64,000 bases of DNA, from NCBI RefSeq assembly GCF_907163135.1, contig NZ_CAJQUA010000001.1, positions 2,619,001 through 2,683,000 of the forward strand, given 5' to 3'. The translations under genes were made by a program, and so were the position numbers. This document shows, in pieces, positions 36,860 to 48,170 of this stretch (its first letter is position 1; every line of letters starts with the position of its first letter). The notes under the pieces were generated by a model. That model was given only the letters and a program-made list of their open reading frames with translations. It was not told where the DNA came from and made no database searches. This stretch comes from Brachymonas denitrificans. GTDB lineage: Bacteria; Pseudomonadota; Gammaproteobacteria; Burkholderiales; Burkholderiaceae_C.

Positions 36860-37907
36860 GCTCATCCTTGACGATGCGGAACTCCTTCAGCTGAAGCAGG
36901 GACATGCTCAGCAGCTCTGCTGCCTTGGATTCGCCAATGCAATCTTCGGCCAATGCACGCAAAACCCAGTGCTGGAACAGCTGCGCTTCTTCAGAAGGGT
37001 AGGCAGGGCCGGGTTCCACCCGCCGCCATCCTTTCATGCTGAACAATCGGGCATACCGGGTACGGTATGCCTCCGAGATGATGCCCAGATCCAGCGCACG
37101 GTACAGAATGCCTGCCATTGACAGGCCAAATTCACTTTTAAGAAGTGACAGTTCCTTCATTTCAATGGATGTGCGATGCGTGCCCAAGGTGAAGAAAACT
37201 GCGGGCCGCGGAAACAGAAAAGCGCCGGCAAAACGGTTACAGGCACGCTCTTCGTCCAGTTCTTCGGCGAGCCGGCCACCCAACATCAAATGCCCCAGCT
37301 CATGGGCCAGCGTGAAGCGTTGCCGATCGCCTGGCCAGTGCCGTCCGACAACCACAACCGGCTTGCCTTGAACATGCGCAGCCAGTCCATCAAACTTCTG
37401 ATCGGCATCGCCATCGACCATGAAAACGCGAATACCCCAGGCTTCGAGCACGTCTACCAGCGAGGGAATGGCATCCAGCCCAAGCTGCCAGGCGCCGCGC
37501 ACTGATTCTGCAGCAGTCTCAATTTCGTCCCATCGCGTGATCCGATCAGGCAAACCCTCGATGGGCTCAAATGCGCGGGTGCAGGCGGGCGCGAACAGTG
37601 ACTCCAGCTCCAGACGACGTTCGATCAGGTCAAGCAACTCGTGCGTGATGGCCTGCAAGCGCTTTTTCGGCAGTGTGCTTCGCTTGCGGTACTCTACGGT
37701 TTCTAGTGTCACCTCTTCCTGCAGGAAGAAATATTCCGTGCGTACATTCAGCGCGCGAGCCAGACGCAGCAGCGTTGCCGAATCCGGCACATTGTTGCCA
37801 TCCTCGTATTTCTGGATGGCAGTGTGCGACAAGCCGATGCGCTCGCCCAAAGCGCGCAAGGAAAGTCCGGCGGCCTTGCGTGCGCGCTGGAGTCGTGTAC
37901 CAAGCAT
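36843..37907 (-). CDS. XRE-family regulator with ImmA/IrrE (COG2856) peptidase domain
   Basis: 354 residues. Residues 1-60 are an XRE helix-turn-helix (GERIGLSHTAIQKYEDGNNVP); the ImmA/IrrE zinc protease has HELGH at residues 202-206. In studied systems this combination is a repressor or antitoxin cleaved or inactivated under stress. It overlaps the PIN-like gene, making a plausible toxin-antitoxin pair, and has an inverted-repeat operator upstream at 37923-37959. The final 70 residues carry no domain I recognise. Confidence 0.88.
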   Translation of the reverse strand: MLGTRLQRARKAAGLSLRALGERIGLSHTAIQKYEDGNNVPDSATLLRLARALNVRTEYFFLQEEVTLETVEYRKRSTLPKKRLQAITHELLDLIERRLELESLFAPACTRAFEPIEGLPDRITRWDEIETAAESVRGAWQLGLDAIPSLVDVLEAWGIRVFMVDGDADQKFDGLAAHVQGKPVVVVGRHWPGDRQRFTLAHELGHLMLGGRLAEELDEERACNRFAGAFLFPRPAVFFTLGTHRTSIEMKELSLLKSEFGLSMAGILYRALDLGIISEAYRTRYARLFSMKGWRRVEPGPAYPSEEAQLFQHWVLRALAEDCIGESKAAELLSMSLLQLKEFRIVKDEHAALD

Positions 37908-37922
37908 GCCAAGCCTCCCGAA

Positions 37923-37959
37923 GTTTACAAAAAATCAATATAGTCCAAAGATTGTAAAC
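37923..37959 (-). promoter_or_regulatory. Inverted-repeat operator upstream of the XRE-ImmA gene
   Basis: GTTTACAA (37923-37930) and TTGTAAAC (37952-37959) are exact inverse complements with a 21-base spacer that is AT-rich and contains TATATT on the minus strand. It starts 16 bases upstream of the ATG at 37907. The helix-turn-helix of that protein is the natural candidate to bind it. Surrounding DNA is GC-rich, so the patch stands out. Confidence 0.7.
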
Positions 37960-38041
37960 GCTTGAGCAGTGGAGTGCAACGCTGGAGGGTAATGGGCGGC
38001 GGCGTTACCAACACCGTGGGCATCTGCCGCGCGGGCCCGTC

Positions 38042-39034
<993 letters not shown>

Positions 39035-39135
39035 CTATTGTGCGCCTTCCCGGCCCGCGCCGTCGCGGTATAGTTGACGATGACTTCCGCCGCTGCCTTT
39101 GCGGTAGCGCTCACTACCTTCTTTCATCCGTCGCC

Positions 39136-40026
39136 ATGACAGACCTCACCCAGCTCGACCCCCGCGCCAAGGCCGAAATCCTCTCCCAGGCCATGCCCTA
39201 CATCCGCCAGTTCCACGGCAAGACCATGGTCATCAAGTACGGCGGCAATGCCATGACCGACCCGGCGCTGCAAAAGGCCTTTGCCGAAGACATCGTGCTG
39301 CTCAAGCTGGTCGGCATCAACCCGGTGGTGGTGCACGGCGGCGGCCCGCAGATCGAGTCGGCGCTCAAGCGCCTGGGCAAGCAGGGCCACTTCATCCAGG
39401 GCATGCGCGTGACCGACGACGAAACCATGGAAGTGGTGGAATGGGTGCTGGCCGGCGAAGTGCAGCAGGACATCGTCGGCCTGATCAACCAGGCCGGCGG
39501 CAAGGCCGTGGGCCTCACCGGCCGCGACGGCGCCATGATCCGCGCACACAAGCTGCGCCTGAAAGACCAGGACGACCCGAGCAAGGAACACGACGTCGGC
39601 CAGGTGGGCGACATCGAGGTGATCGACCCCAGCGTGGTCAAGGCCCTGCAGGATGACCAGTTCATCCCCGTGGTCAGCCCGATCGGCTTTGGCGCGCAGA
39701 ACGAGAGCTACAACATCAACGCCGACGTGGTCGCTGCCGCGCTGGCCACCAACCTGCAGGCTGAAAAACTGCTGATGCTGACCAACATCGCCGGCGTGCT
39801 GGACAAGCAGGGCCAGTTGCTGACCGAGCTGTCTGCCGCGCAGATCGACGCGCTATGCGCCGACGGCACCATCTCCGGCGGCATGATTCCCAAGATCGCC
39901 GGCGCGCTGGATGCAGCCAAGCGCGGCGTGAAGGCTGTGCACATCATCGACGGGCGTGTGCCGCACAGCATGCTGCTGGAAGTGCTGACGGATCAGGCGT
40001 TCGGGACGATGATTCGGGCGGAGTGA
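39136..40026 (+). CDS. argB: ArgB, acetylglutamate kinase
   Basis: 296 residues from [26 protein letters not shown]. The amino-acid kinase motifs are [29 protein letters not shown], and the C-terminal [34 protein letters not shown], which is typical of bacterial ArgB. It phosphorylates N-acetylglutamate in arginine synthesis. It is a lone housekeeping gene between two polysaccharide operons. An upstream opening to 39025 is unconserved. Confidence 0.96.
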   Translation: MTDLTQLDPRAKAEILSQAMPYIRQFHGKTMVIKYGGNAMTDPALQKAFAEDIVLLKLVGINPVVVHGGGPQIESALKRLGKQGHFIQGMRVTDDETMEVVEWVLAGEVQQDIVGLINQAGGKAVGLTGRDGAMIRAHKLRLKDQDDPSKEHDVGQVGDIEVIDPSVVKALQDDQFIPVVSPIGFGAQNESYNINADVVAAALATNLQAEKLLMLTNIAGVLDKQGQLLTELSAAQIDALCADGTISGGMIPKIAGALDAAKRGVKAVHIIDGRVPHSMLLEVLTDQAFGTMIRAE

Positions 40027-40036
40027 GCTATTGGCC

Positions 40037-40060
40037 GGTTGCGGATGCCGTTCCGCAACC
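40037..40060 (+). terminator. Perfect 9-bp hairpin after argB
   Basis: GGTTGCGGA pairs with TCCGCAACC around a TGCCGT loop, 11 bases after the argB stop and 12 before the rfbB ATG. It lacks a clear T-run, so it may attenuate or only partly terminate. Confidence 0.5.
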
Positions 40061-40071
40061 AGAATTGACGC

Positions 40072-41148
40072 ATGATCCTCATCACAGGCGGAGCCGGCTT
40101 CATCGGCGGCAATTTCGTTCTCGACTGGCTGGCGCAGTGCGACGAGCCGGTCATCAACCTCGACAAGCTTACCTACGCCGGCAATCTCGAAACGCTTGCG
40201 CCCCTGCAGGGCGATCCACGCCACACCTTCGTCCAGGGCGACATCGGTGACCGCGCCCTGGTCGAACAGCTGCTGCACACCTGCCGCCCCCGTGCCGTGC
40301 TGCACTTCGCCGCAGAAAGCCATGTAGACCAGTCCATCCAGGGCCCGGATGCATTCGTCCAGACCAATATAGTCGGCACCTTCCACCTGCTCGAAGCCGC
40401 TCGCAGCTATTGCAACAGCCTGCCCCAGGCAGAGCGCGCCGCCTTCCGCTTCCTGCACATCTCCACCGACGAGGTCTACGGCAGCCTCCCACCCGACGCA
40501 CCGGCCTTCGCCGAAACGCACAGCTACGCCCCCAATAGCCCCTACAGCGCCAGCAAGGCAGCCAGTGATCATCTGGCGCGTGCGTGGCATCGCACCTACG
40601 GCTTGCCGGTAATCACCACCCACTGCAGCAACAACTACGGCCCCTGGCAGTTTCCCGAAAAACTCATCCCGCTGATGATCGTCAACGCGCTGGTCGGCAA
40701 GCCGCTGCCGATCTATGGCGACGGCATGCACATCCGCGACTGGCTGTATGTGCAGGACCACTGCCGCGCCCTGCGCCGCGTGCTGGAGGCCGGCCAGCCG
40801 GGCGAAAGCTACAACATCGGCGGCTGGAACGAAAAGCCCAACCTCGAAATCGTGCAAACCCTGTGCCACCAGCTCGATAGGCTGCACCCCCGCGCAGATG
40901 GCAAGAGCTACGACACGCAGATCACCTTCGTGCCGGACCGCCCCGGCCACGACCGCCGCTATGCCATCGATGCCCGCAAGATCGAGCGCGAACTCGGCTG
41001 GCAGCCGGCCGAAACCTTCGCAACCGGCATCGCCAGGACCGTGCAATGGTATCTGCAGCATCCTGACTGGGTGGCCAATATCCAGAGCGGGGCGTACCGA
41101 GCGCAGGCGGGCGCAACCGCCAACACCGCTGCGAAGGCAGTGCCATGA
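40072..41148 (+). CDS. rfbB: RfbB/RmlB, dTDP-glucose 4,6-dehydratase
   Basis: 358 residues. [19 protein letters not shown] opens the Rossmann fold; STDEVYGSL and [11 protein letters not shown] supply the catalytic Thr, Asp, Glu and the YxxxK pair. It makes dTDP-4-keto-6-deoxyglucose, the second step toward dTDP-L-rhamnose. It starts the rfbBDAC set; its stop overlaps the rfbD start by 4 bases. Confidence 0.96.
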   Translation: MILITGGAGFIGGNFVLDWLAQCDEPVINLDKLTYAGNLETLAPLQGDPRHTFVQGDIGDRALVEQLLHTCRPRAVLHFAAESHVDQSIQGPDAFVQTNIVGTFHLLEAARSYCNSLPQAERAAFRFLHISTDEVYGSLPPDAPAFAETHSYAPNSPYSASKAASDHLARAWHRTYGLPVITTHCSNNYGPWQFPEKLIPLMIVNALVGKPLPIYGDGMHIRDWLYVQDHCRALRRVLEAGQPGESYNIGGWNEKPNLEIVQTLCHQLDRLHPRADGKSYDTQITFVPDRPGHDRRYAIDARKIERELGWQPAETFATGIARTVQWYLQHPDWVANIQSGAYRAQAGATANTAAKAVP

Positions 41149-42071
41149 AAATCCTGCTCTTTGGCAAGAATGGCCAGCTCGGCTGGGAACTGCAGCGCAG
41201 CCTTGCCCCGCTAGGCGAGCTGGTGGCCCTGGGCCGGCAGCCAGAAAGCAATCCGATCTGTGAGGGTGCGCCCCTGCAAGGCAACTTCCTGCACCCCGCC
41301 GCTTTGGCAGAAACCATCCGGCAGCTGCGCCCGGATGTGATCGTCAATGCCGCAGCCTTTACCGCAGTCGACCAGGCGGAAAGCGACACTGCCGCAGCCC
41401 GCACCGTTAACGCCACGGCCGTGGCAGTCCTGGCACAGGAAGCCGCGCGCCTTGGCGCCGCGCTGGTGCATTACTCCACCGATTACGTCTTCGACGGCAG
41501 CGGCAAGCGCCCCTGGCGCGAAACCGACGCCCCAGCGCCACTCAACGTCTATGGCCAGACCAAGCTGGAAGGCGAGCAGGCAATCCGGCAACATGGCCCC
41601 AGGCATCTGATTTTCCGCACCAGCTGGGTCTACGGCGCGCGCGGCAGCAACTTTGCCAAAACCATGCTGCAACTCGGCAAGGAGCGCTCGGAACTGAACG
41701 TCATCGACGACCAGCACGGCGCCCCCACAGGTGCCGATCTGATTGCCGACGTCACGGCGCACGCCATCCGCCAACTGCTGCGCGATCCGGCCTGTGCAGG
41801 CCTTTACCATCTGGCCGCAGCGGGCGAAACCACTTGGCACGGCTACGCCTGCCATGTACTCGATGCGGCCCGCGCAGCAGGCGCTGCCATCAAAGTGGCG
41901 CCACAATCCGTGCACCCCGTCCCGGCTTCAGCGTACCCCTCCAAAGCAGCACGCCCCGCCAATTCGCGCCTGGACACCACCCGGCTGCAGCACACCTTCG
42001 GCATCCACCTGCCCGACTGGCGCATCGGACTGGAGCGCATGCTGTCGGAAGTCCTCACCAGCCAGGCCTGA
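41145..42071 (+). CDS. rfbD: RfbD/RmlD, dTDP-4-dehydrorhamnose reductase
   Basis: 308 residues. Opening [19 protein letters not shown] carries the nucleotide-binding motif; YSTDYVFDG and YGQTKLEGE hold the catalytic Tyr and Lys, and [17 protein letters not shown] is the family signature. It is the NADPH step that completes dTDP-rhamnose. Coupled to rfbB by a 4-base overlap. Confidence 0.96.
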   Translation: MKILLFGKNGQLGWELQRSLAPLGELVALGRQPESNPICEGAPLQGNFLHPAALAETIRQLRPDVIVNAAAFTAVDQAESDTAAARTVNATAVAVLAQEAARLGAALVHYSTDYVFDGSGKRPWRETDAPAPLNVYGQTKLEGEQAIRQHGPRHLIFRTSWVYGARGSNFAKTMLQLGKERSELNVIDDQHGAPTGADLIADVTAHAIRQLLRDPACAGLYHLAAAGETTWHGYACHVLDAARAAGAAIKVAPQSVHPVPASAYPSKAARPANSRLDTTRLQHTFGIHLPDWRIGLERMLSEVLTSQA

Positions 42072-42082
42072 CAATACAGCCC

Positions 42083-42970
42083 ATGACCACCCAACGCAAA
42101 GGCATCATCCTGGCCGGCGGCGCCGGCACGCGCCTGCATCCGGCCACACTGGCCATCAGCAAGCAACTGCTGCCCGTGTACGACAAGCCGATGATCTACT
42201 ACCCGCTCACCACGCTGATGCTGGCGGGCCTGCGGGACATTCTTGTCATCACCACGACGGAAGACGCGCCGCGCTTTCGGCAACTGCTGGGCGATGGCGC
42301 GCAGTGGGGCATCCGCCTGCACTATGCCGAACAGGCGCAGCCCGAAGGCATTGCCCAGGCCTTGCTGATTGCCGAGCCCTTTCTGGACGGAGCACCGTGT
42401 GCCCTGATCCTTGGCGACAACCTCTTCTATGGCCATGATCTGGCCCCCATGCTGCAAGACGCCGGCAAACAGGAGCAGGGCGCCACCGTCTTCGCCTACC
42501 ACGTCAGCGATCCGGAGCGTTACGGCGTCATCAGCTTCAACCCCCAGGGCCAGGCCGTGCGCATCGAAGAAAAGCCGACGCAGCCTGCTTCAAGCTACGC
42601 CATCACCGGCCTCTACTTTTACGACTCCAGCGCCAGCGCCATTGCCAAGAGCCTGCGGCCCAGCGCACGCGGCGAACTGGAGATCAGCGACGTCAACCGG
42701 CACTATCTGGAGCAAGGCGCGCTCACTGTGCGCATCATGCAACGCGGCTACGCCTGGCTGGACACGGGCACGCACGAAAGCCTGCTCGATGCCAGCGGCT
42801 TTATCGCCACGCTGGAGCAGCGCCAGGGCCTGAAGATTGCCTGCCCCGAAGAAGTAGCCTGGCGCAACGGCTGGATCGACGCCGCGCAACTGCAAGCGCT
42901 GGCCGAGCCCCTCTGCAAGAGCGGCTACGGCCGCTATCTCATGCGCCTGCTTCAGGAAGGGCGCATATGA
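42083..42970 (+). CDS. rfbA: RfbA/RmlA, glucose-1-phosphate thymidylyltransferase
   Basis: 295 residues from MTTQRKGIILAGGAGTRL. The nucleotidyltransferase loop GGAGTRLHPATLAISKQLLPVYDKPMIYYP and the metal-site region LILGDNLFYGHDL are visible. It makes dTDP-glucose and is normally inhibited by dTDP-rhamnose. It begins 11 bases after rfbD and overlaps rfbC by 4 bases. Confidence 0.96.
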   Translation: MTTQRKGIILAGGAGTRLHPATLAISKQLLPVYDKPMIYYPLTTLMLAGLRDILVITTTEDAPRFRQLLGDGAQWGIRLHYAEQAQPEGIAQALLIAEPFLDGAPCALILGDNLFYGHDLAPMLQDAGKQEQGATVFAYHVSDPERYGVISFNPQGQAVRIEEKPTQPASSYAITGLYFYDSSASAIAKSLRPSARGELEISDVNRHYLEQGALTVRIMQRGYAWLDTGTHESLLDASGFIATLEQRQGLKIACPEEVAWRNGWIDAAQLQALAEPLCKSGYGRYLMRLLQEGRI

Positions 42971-43512
42971 AAGCCGTGCATCTGCCTATCCCCGGCCTCA
43001 TGCTGCTGGAGCCGACGGTGCATCATGACGAGCGTGGTTTTCTTTACGAAAGCTTCAACCAGCGCACCTTCAACGAGGCCACCGGCACCCACTACCAGTT
43101 TGTGCAGGACAACCATACGCACTCGGCCAAGGGCGTGCTGCGCGGCATGCACTACCAGACGCAACAACCCCAGGGCAAGCTGGTGCGTGTCGTGCGGGGG
43201 GCTGTGTATGACGTGGTGGTCGACATCCGGCGCGATTCACCGGCTTTCGGGCAGTGGTACGGCCTGACGCTGAGCGAATCAAGTTGCACCCAGCTCTGGA
43301 TCCCGCCGGGGCTGGCGCATGGTTTCCTGACGCTGAGTGATGGCGCGGAGCTCTTGTACAAGATGACCGACTACTATGCCCCCCAGCACGAAGCCTGCCT
43401 CGCCTGGAACGACCCCGCTGTAGGCATTGTGTGGCCGCTGCAGCAGCATGGCATTGCTCAGCCCATGCTGTCGGCCAAGGACCAGGTGGGCAAGGCCTTG
43501 CACGAGGTTTAA
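42967..43512 (+). CDS. rfbC: RfbC/RmlC, dTDP-4-dehydrorhamnose 3,5-epimerase
   Basis: 181 residues, the usual length. The cupin active site shows His in VLRGMHYQTQQPQGKLVRV, Asp in VVVDIRRDSPAFGQW, and Tyr in the MTDYYAPQHE region. It completes the sugar-nucleotide set. Its final 4 bases overlap the end of the convergent tviB-like gene. Confidence 0.95.
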   Translation: MKAVHLPIPGLMLLEPTVHHDERGFLYESFNQRTFNEATGTHYQFVQDNHTHSAKGVLRGMHYQTQQPQGKLVRVVRGAVYDVVVDIRRDSPAFGQWYGLTLSESSCTQLWIPPGLAHGFLTLSDGAELLYKMTDYYAPQHEACLAWNDPAVGIVWPLQQHGIAQPMLSAKDQVGKALHEV

Positions 43513-44840
43513 AGCCGAAAAACCGCAAACCCCTGTGCCGCCGCATCATGGCGGTCATACAGGCTTTTCACATCAGCCAGAATGGGCTTGTCTCCCCGGC
43601 ACAGGGGGCGCAATTCGGCAGGCGTCATGGCGCGGTAGGCGCTGTGCCCCACAGCCACCACCAGCACATCCACCGGGTGCGCTGCATCGATGGTCTGCAG
43701 TTCGATGCCATACTCGTGCAGCACTTCATCCGCATCCGCCACCGGATCGCTCACCACCACCTGCATGCCCCAGCCCTGGAACTCGCGCACCATGTCCACC
43801 ACCTTGCTGTTGCGGATGTCGGGGCAGTTTTCCTTGAAGGTGATGCCGAGAATGCCGACCTTGCAGCGCGGCGCATCCATGCCCTGCTGCAGCATCAGCT
43901 TGATGGTGTTGCGCGCCACATAGCGCGCCATGTTGTCGTTGATGCGGCGGCCGGCCAGAATGACCTGCGGGTTGTAGCCCACGGCCTGGGCCTTGTGGGT
44001 GAGATAGTACGGATCCACGCCGATGCAGTGTCCGCCTACCAGGCCGGGGCGGAAGGGCAGGAAGTTCCACTTGCTGCCGGCCGCTTCCAGCACTTCGACG
44101 GTGTCGATGCCGAGGCGGGCGAACAGCACGGAGAGTTCGTTGACGAAGGCAATGTTCAGATCGCGCTGGGTATTTTCGATCACCTTGGCGGCCTCGGCCA
44201 CCTTGATGCTGCTGGCTGGGTAGGTGCCGGCGGTGATGATGCTGGCGTAGAGTTCATCCACTACCTTGGCGATGGCGGGCGTGCTGCCGCTGGTGATCTT
44301 CTTGATCTTGGTGAGGGTGTTGACCTTGTCGCCGGGGTTGATGCGCTCGGGGCTGTAGCCGCAGTAAAAGCCCTGTTCGGGTGGTGCCTCGCCTTCGTTG
44401 CCGCTGTGGATATAGCGCAGCCCGGAAGCGCGCTCCAGTTCTGGCACGCAGACCTCTTCGGTAGCGCCGGGATACACGGTGGATTCGTAGATCACCAGAT
44501 CACCCGGCTTGAGCACGCGACCGATGCTGGCGCTGGCCTTGATCAGCGGCGTCAGGTCGGGCTGCATGGCATCGTCCACCGGAGTGGGAACGGTCACGAT
44601 AAAGATGCGGCAGGCAGCCAGATCGGCCGCATCGCTGCTGTAGCGCAACTGGCCGGCTGCAGCCAGTTGCTCGGCTGTGGTCTCGAGTGTGCTATCGTGC
44701 CCGCCTTGCAGTTCGACGATGCGATGGGCGTTGATGTCAAAACCGAGCACCGGACGGTGGCGGCCAAATTCCACGGCCAGGGGCAGGCCGACGTAGCCCA
44801 GGCCGACAACGGCCAGGGGCAGGGTGCTAGAAGTTTCCAT
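43509..44840 (-). CDS. UDP-N-acetyl-hexosamine 6-dehydrogenase, TviB/WbpO-like
   Basis: 443 residues. NAD motif VVGLGYVGLPLAVEFGR near residue 11, the catalytic Cys in LVGGHCIGVDPYYLTHKA, and the C-terminal UDP-binding GITFKENCPDIRNSKVVD. It oxidises UDP-GlcNAc or UDP-GalNAc at C6 to a uronic acid. That product could feed the WbpB-E-D homologues 5 kb away, supplying the missing WbpA step. It faces rfbC tail to tail and is divergent from galU. Confidence 0.93.
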   Translation of the reverse strand: METSSTLPLAVVGLGYVGLPLAVEFGRHRPVLGFDINAHRIVELQGGHDSTLETTAEQLAAAGQLRYSSDAADLAACRIFIVTVPTPVDDAMQPDLTPLIKASASIGRVLKPGDLVIYESTVYPGATEEVCVPELERASGLRYIHSGNEGEAPPEQGFYCGYSPERINPGDKVNTLTKIKKITSGSTPAIAKVVDELYASIITAGTYPASSIKVAEAAKVIENTQRDLNIAFVNELSVLFARLGIDTVEVLEAAGSKWNFLPFRPGLVGGHCIGVDPYYLTHKAQAVGYNPQVILAGRRINDNMARYVARNTIKLMLQQGMDAPRCKVGILGITFKENCPDIRNSKVVDMVREFQGWGMQVVVSDPVADADEVLHEYGIELQTIDAAHPVDVLVVAVGHSAYRAMTPAELRPLCRGDKPILADVKSLYDRHDAAAQGFAVFRL

Positions 44841-45027
44841 AGGGAAAAGATAAGTTGATCTGCCGCAACGACATGCGCATCTCGCAACGCGGAGTCACGA
44901 CATTGTCACGTTTTAGTAATAAAACCGAGACACTGGGGCGCCACAGATAGAGTGGTCCAATTATAAAGAGCGTGTGGCGGCCGGCTCATGCCCCTGCAGC
45001 ACGCATACGCAAGGAACAAGAAAACCC

Positions 45028-45936
45028 ATGGTTCAGAGCATTCGCAAAGCCGTTTTCCCGATCGCCGGCCTCGGCACCCGCTTTCTGCCGGCCACCAAGG
45101 CCAGCCCCAAGGAGATGCTGACGGTGGTAGACAAGCCGCTGATTCAGTATGCGGTAGAAGAGGCCTACGCGGCAGGCATCCGTCAGATGATCTTCGTGAC
45201 GGGCCGCACCAAGCGTTCGATTGAAGACCATTTCGACACGGCTTACGAGCTGGAGTCGGAGCTGGAGGCCGCGGGCAAGCATGAACTGCTGCAGGTGGTG
45301 CGCAGCATCAAACCGGATGACATGCAGGTGGTGTATGTGCGCCAGCACCGGGCTTTGGGGCTGGGCCACGCGGTGCTGTGCGCACGTGAACTGGTGGGCA
45401 ACGAAGCATTTGCGGTGCTGCTGGCAGACGATTTGATGGTGGGCGAGCCATCCATCACCTCGCAAATGGTGCGCCAGTACGAAGAGTGGCGGGCAAGTAT
45501 CTTGGCTGTGCAGGATGTGCCGCGGGAGGAAACTCGCCGCTACGGCATTGTGTCTGGCACTGCCCTGAACGACAGGCTGGTGGACGTGAGCGGCATTGTG
45601 GAAAAGCCCAGCCCCGAAGATGCCCCCAGCACGCTGGCTGTGGCAGGGCGCTATATCCTTACCCCTGGCATTTTTGATGAGCTGGCCAACCAGCAGCAGG
45701 GCGTGGGAGGGGAAATCCAGCTGACCGACGCCATAGCCTCCATGCTGCGCCGAGAAAAGATTTTTGCGTTTCGATATGAAGGAAAGCGCTACGACTGTGG
45801 TAGCAAGCTGGGCTTCCTGCAGGCAACTGTCGATCTGGCCAAGACACATTCGGGTGTGGGTCAGGATTTCACGCAGTGGCTGGCCATGCGCGAAGAAGCA
45901 ACTCCTGCGTTTGATGCTCAGGGAGTGGAAAATTGA
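45028..45936 (+). CDS. galU: GalU, UTP-glucose-1-phosphate uridylyltransferase
   Basis: 302 residues from [31 protein letters not shown], the unmistakable GalU opening. Further motifs: [16 protein letters not shown] and [25 protein letters not shown]. It makes UDP-glucose for GalE and other polysaccharide steps. Its stop overlaps the galE TTG start. Confidence 0.95.
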   Translation: MVQSIRKAVFPIAGLGTRFLPATKASPKEMLTVVDKPLIQYAVEEAYAAGIRQMIFVTGRTKRSIEDHFDTAYELESELEAAGKHELLQVVRSIKPDDMQVVYVRQHRALGLGHAVLCARELVGNEAFAVLLADDLMVGEPSITSQMVRQYEEWRASILAVQDVPREETRRYGIVSGTALNDRLVDVSGIVEKPSPEDAPSTLAVAGRYILTPGIFDELANQQQGVGGEIQLTDAIASMLRREKIFAFRYEGKRYDCGSKLGFLQATVDLAKTHSGVGQDFTQWLAMREEATPAFDAQGVEN

Positions 45937-46934
45937 ACGTACTGCTGACAGGAGGCGCAGGTTTTATCGGCAGTCACGCGGCTGCGATGTTGGCTGAGGC
46001 TGGCCACTATGTGGTCATCGTCGACAATTTGTCGAACAGCGATGCTTCGGTGCTACGGCGGCTGGAGCGTGTGTGCGGCCACCCGCTTCCCTTCGTGGAA
46101 GGCGATATTCGCGACTCCGCGCTGATGCGCAGCACCATGAAGCAGCACGGCGTGCAAAGCGTGATGCACTTTGCCGGCCTGAAAGCCGTGGGCGAGTCCA
46201 ATGAAAAGCCTCTCGATTACTACTCCAACAACGTGCAAGGCACTATCAGCCTGTTGCAGGCCATGGACCAGTGCGACGTGCGCCAATTGGTTTTCAGCAG
46301 CAGTGCGACCGTTTATGGGCAGCCGCAGTACCTGCCGCTGGATGAAGCTCATCCGACGTCGGCTACCAACCCCTATGGACGGACCAAGTTACACATAGAG
46401 GAAATGCTGCGCGATGTGGCAGCCTCCTCTGCTCAATGGCGTTTCGTGTGCCTGCGCTACTTCAACCCCGTGGGTGCGCACTCATCGGGCCTGTTGGGTG
46501 AAGCGCCGCGCGGGACTCCCAACAATCTGATGCCGTATGTGGCGCAGGTAGCAGTCGGAACTCGTGCGCACCTGAACGTGTGGGGCGACGATTATGACAC
46601 GCCGGACGGAACCGGTGTGCGCGACTACATCCACGTAATGGACTTGGTGGAGGGCCATCTCGCAGCCTTGAACTTTCTGCAGGACAACGCGGGCTGGAGT
46701 GCCATCAATCTGGGTACTGGGACGGGGTACAGTGTGCTGGATATGGTCAAGGCCTTTGAGCAGGCCAGCCAGCGCGCAGTGCCGTACAGTATCAAGCCAA
46801 GACGGCAGGGGGACGTGGCTAGTTGCTACGCGAATCCGCAACTGGCCTTAAACAAGCTGGGCTGGCGCGCCACACGCAGCCTGCAGGACATGTGCGACAG
46901 CGCCTGGGCCTGGCAATCGAACGTTGGCAAATAG
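45933..46934 (+). CDS. galE: GalE, UDP-glucose 4-epimerase (TTG start)
   Basis: 333 residues read from TTG at 45933, which overlaps the galU stop (TTGA). No ATG lies early enough to keep the nucleotide-binding [14 protein letters not shown] (residues 4-17), so the TTG start is well supported. SSSATVYG and [12 protein letters not shown] carry the catalytic Ser/Tyr/Lys. It interconverts UDP-glucose and UDP-galactose. The initiating transferase gene follows after 12 bases. Confidence 0.94.
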   Translation: MNVLLTGGAGFIGSHAAAMLAEAGHYVVIVDNLSNSDASVLRRLERVCGHPLPFVEGDIRDSALMRSTMKQHGVQSVMHFAGLKAVGESNEKPLDYYSNNVQGTISLLQAMDQCDVRQLVFSSSATVYGQPQYLPLDEAHPTSATNPYGRTKLHIEEMLRDVAASSAQWRFVCLRYFNPVGAHSSGLLGEAPRGTPNNLMPYVAQVAVGTRAHLNVWGDDYDTPDGTGVRDYIHVMDLVEGHLAALNFLQDNAGWSAINLGTGTGYSVLDMVKAFEQASQRAVPYSIKPRRQGDVASCYANPQLALNKLGWRATRSLQDMCDSAWAWQSNVGK

Positions 46935-46946
46935 AATACAACAATC

Positions 46947-48170
46947 ATGACACAGGTTCTTCGACTAGCCCTGCTGGTGCTGGTGTCCACCGTGGTGCTG
47001 GCTTTTTGCTTCCAGTTCGGGACGAGTATTATCGATGACATCCCGCTGCGCAACAGCATAGTGATTGCATTCCTTGTCGCGTTTAGCGCGTACATCTCGG
47101 TGCGCAACCTGGCTCGTTTTCCAGGCGAGCGCAGTTGGTTTTCGCTGCAGCCCGTGGTGGTGTTGTGGTTCGGCCTCGCGGTGCTGGTGGTGATGCTGTT
47201 CCGCATCCCGCACTCAGTAGCCTATCTGTTGGCCAGCTTCATGCTGACTGCGCTGTATATTCAGTTCGATGACTGGTATTTTGACAAGCGCAAGAAGCTG
47301 GTATTGGCTTATGCGCCGTTCGGCCGCGCGCAGGGAGCGCATCGCATTCCGCATGCGGAGTGGATTCGCATGGACACGCTGTGTTTGCCTGCGGAAAGCA
47401 TTGACGGGGTAGTGACAGATTTGCACGCAAGGGACATGACCACGGAATGGCAAAAGTTTCTCGCTGAATGCACGCTCCAGCACATTCCAGTATACAACAT
47501 TCGGCAAGTCGAAGAATCCCTTACGGGGCGCGTGCGTATCATGCACATGCACGAGAACGAACTTGGCTCGCTACTGCCTTCAGAAACGTACTCCTTTATC
47601 AAGCGCATTTTGGAATCAGCACTGGTTTTGGCAGTGATGCCTGTCGTCCTGCCGATCATGGCCATTACTACGATTGCGATCATGCTGGAAAGCCCAGGTG
47701 GTGCCATGTTTCTGCAACGCCGCGTGGGGCAATTCGGCAAGGAATTTACCATCTATAAATTTCGCAGCATGTGCAAGGATTCGGAAAAGGACGGCGCCAA
47801 ATTTGCTTCGGCTGGTGATATGCGCGTGACACGTATCGGAAAATTCATTCGGAAGACCCGCATTGACGAGCTACCCCAGTTTTTCAATGTTCTGAAGGGC
47901 GATATGGCCCTGATCGGCCCGAGGCCGGAGCAGAAGGCGTTCGTTGACAAATTTGAAGATGTTATCCCCTTCTACAGCTATCGGCATGTGGTCAAGCCTG
48001 GCATCACAGGGTGGGCGCAGGTGATACACGGATATGCTGCAGATGTTGACGAGACGCAGGTTAAGATTGAGCACGACTTCTATTACATTAAGAACTTTTC
48101 GTTTGGACTGGATGTGCTGATTGTTATGAAAACTATTTATACGATGGTTACAGGTTTTGGGGCGCGCTAG
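46947..48170 (+). CDS. Polyprenyl glycosylphosphotransferase, WbaP/WcaJ-like initiator
   Basis: 407 residues. Three or four N-terminal membrane segments (residues 5-110), a short CoA-like regulatory region, one more hydrophobic segment near 215-240, and the catalytic PF02397 domain: FLQRRVGQFGKEFTIYKFRSM, RKTRIDELPQFFNVLKGDMALIGPRPEQ, VKPGITGWAQV. It loads the first sugar phosphate on undecaprenyl phosphate. This is the second initiator of the window, of the long type, and is the last gene before the AT-rich island. Confidence 0.92.
   Translation: MTQVLRLALLVLVSTVVLAFCFQFGTSIIDDIPLRNSIVIAFLVAFSAYISVRNLARFPGERSWFSLQPVVVLWFGLAVLVVMLFRIPHSVAYLLASFMLTALYIQFDDWYFDKRKKLVLAYAPFGRAQGAHRIPHAEWIRMDTLCLPAESIDGVVTDLHARDMTTEWQKFLAECTLQHIPVYNIRQVEESLTGRVRIMHMHENELGSLLPSETYSFIKRILESALVLAVMPVVLPIMAITTIAIMLESPGGAMFLQRRVGQFGKEFTIYKFRSMCKDSEKDGAKFASAGDMRVTRIGKFIRKTRIDELPQFFNVLKGDMALIGPRPEQKAFVDKFEDVIPFYSYRHVVKPGITGWAQVIHGYAADVDETQVKIEHDFYYIKNFSFGLDVLIVMKTIYTMVTGFGAR

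Noticed and set aside
44910-44925. GTTTTA-GTAA-TAAAAC hairpin between the tviB-like gene and galU
   Set aside because: A 6-bp AT-only stem in a divergent promoter region is too weak to call a terminator or operator.
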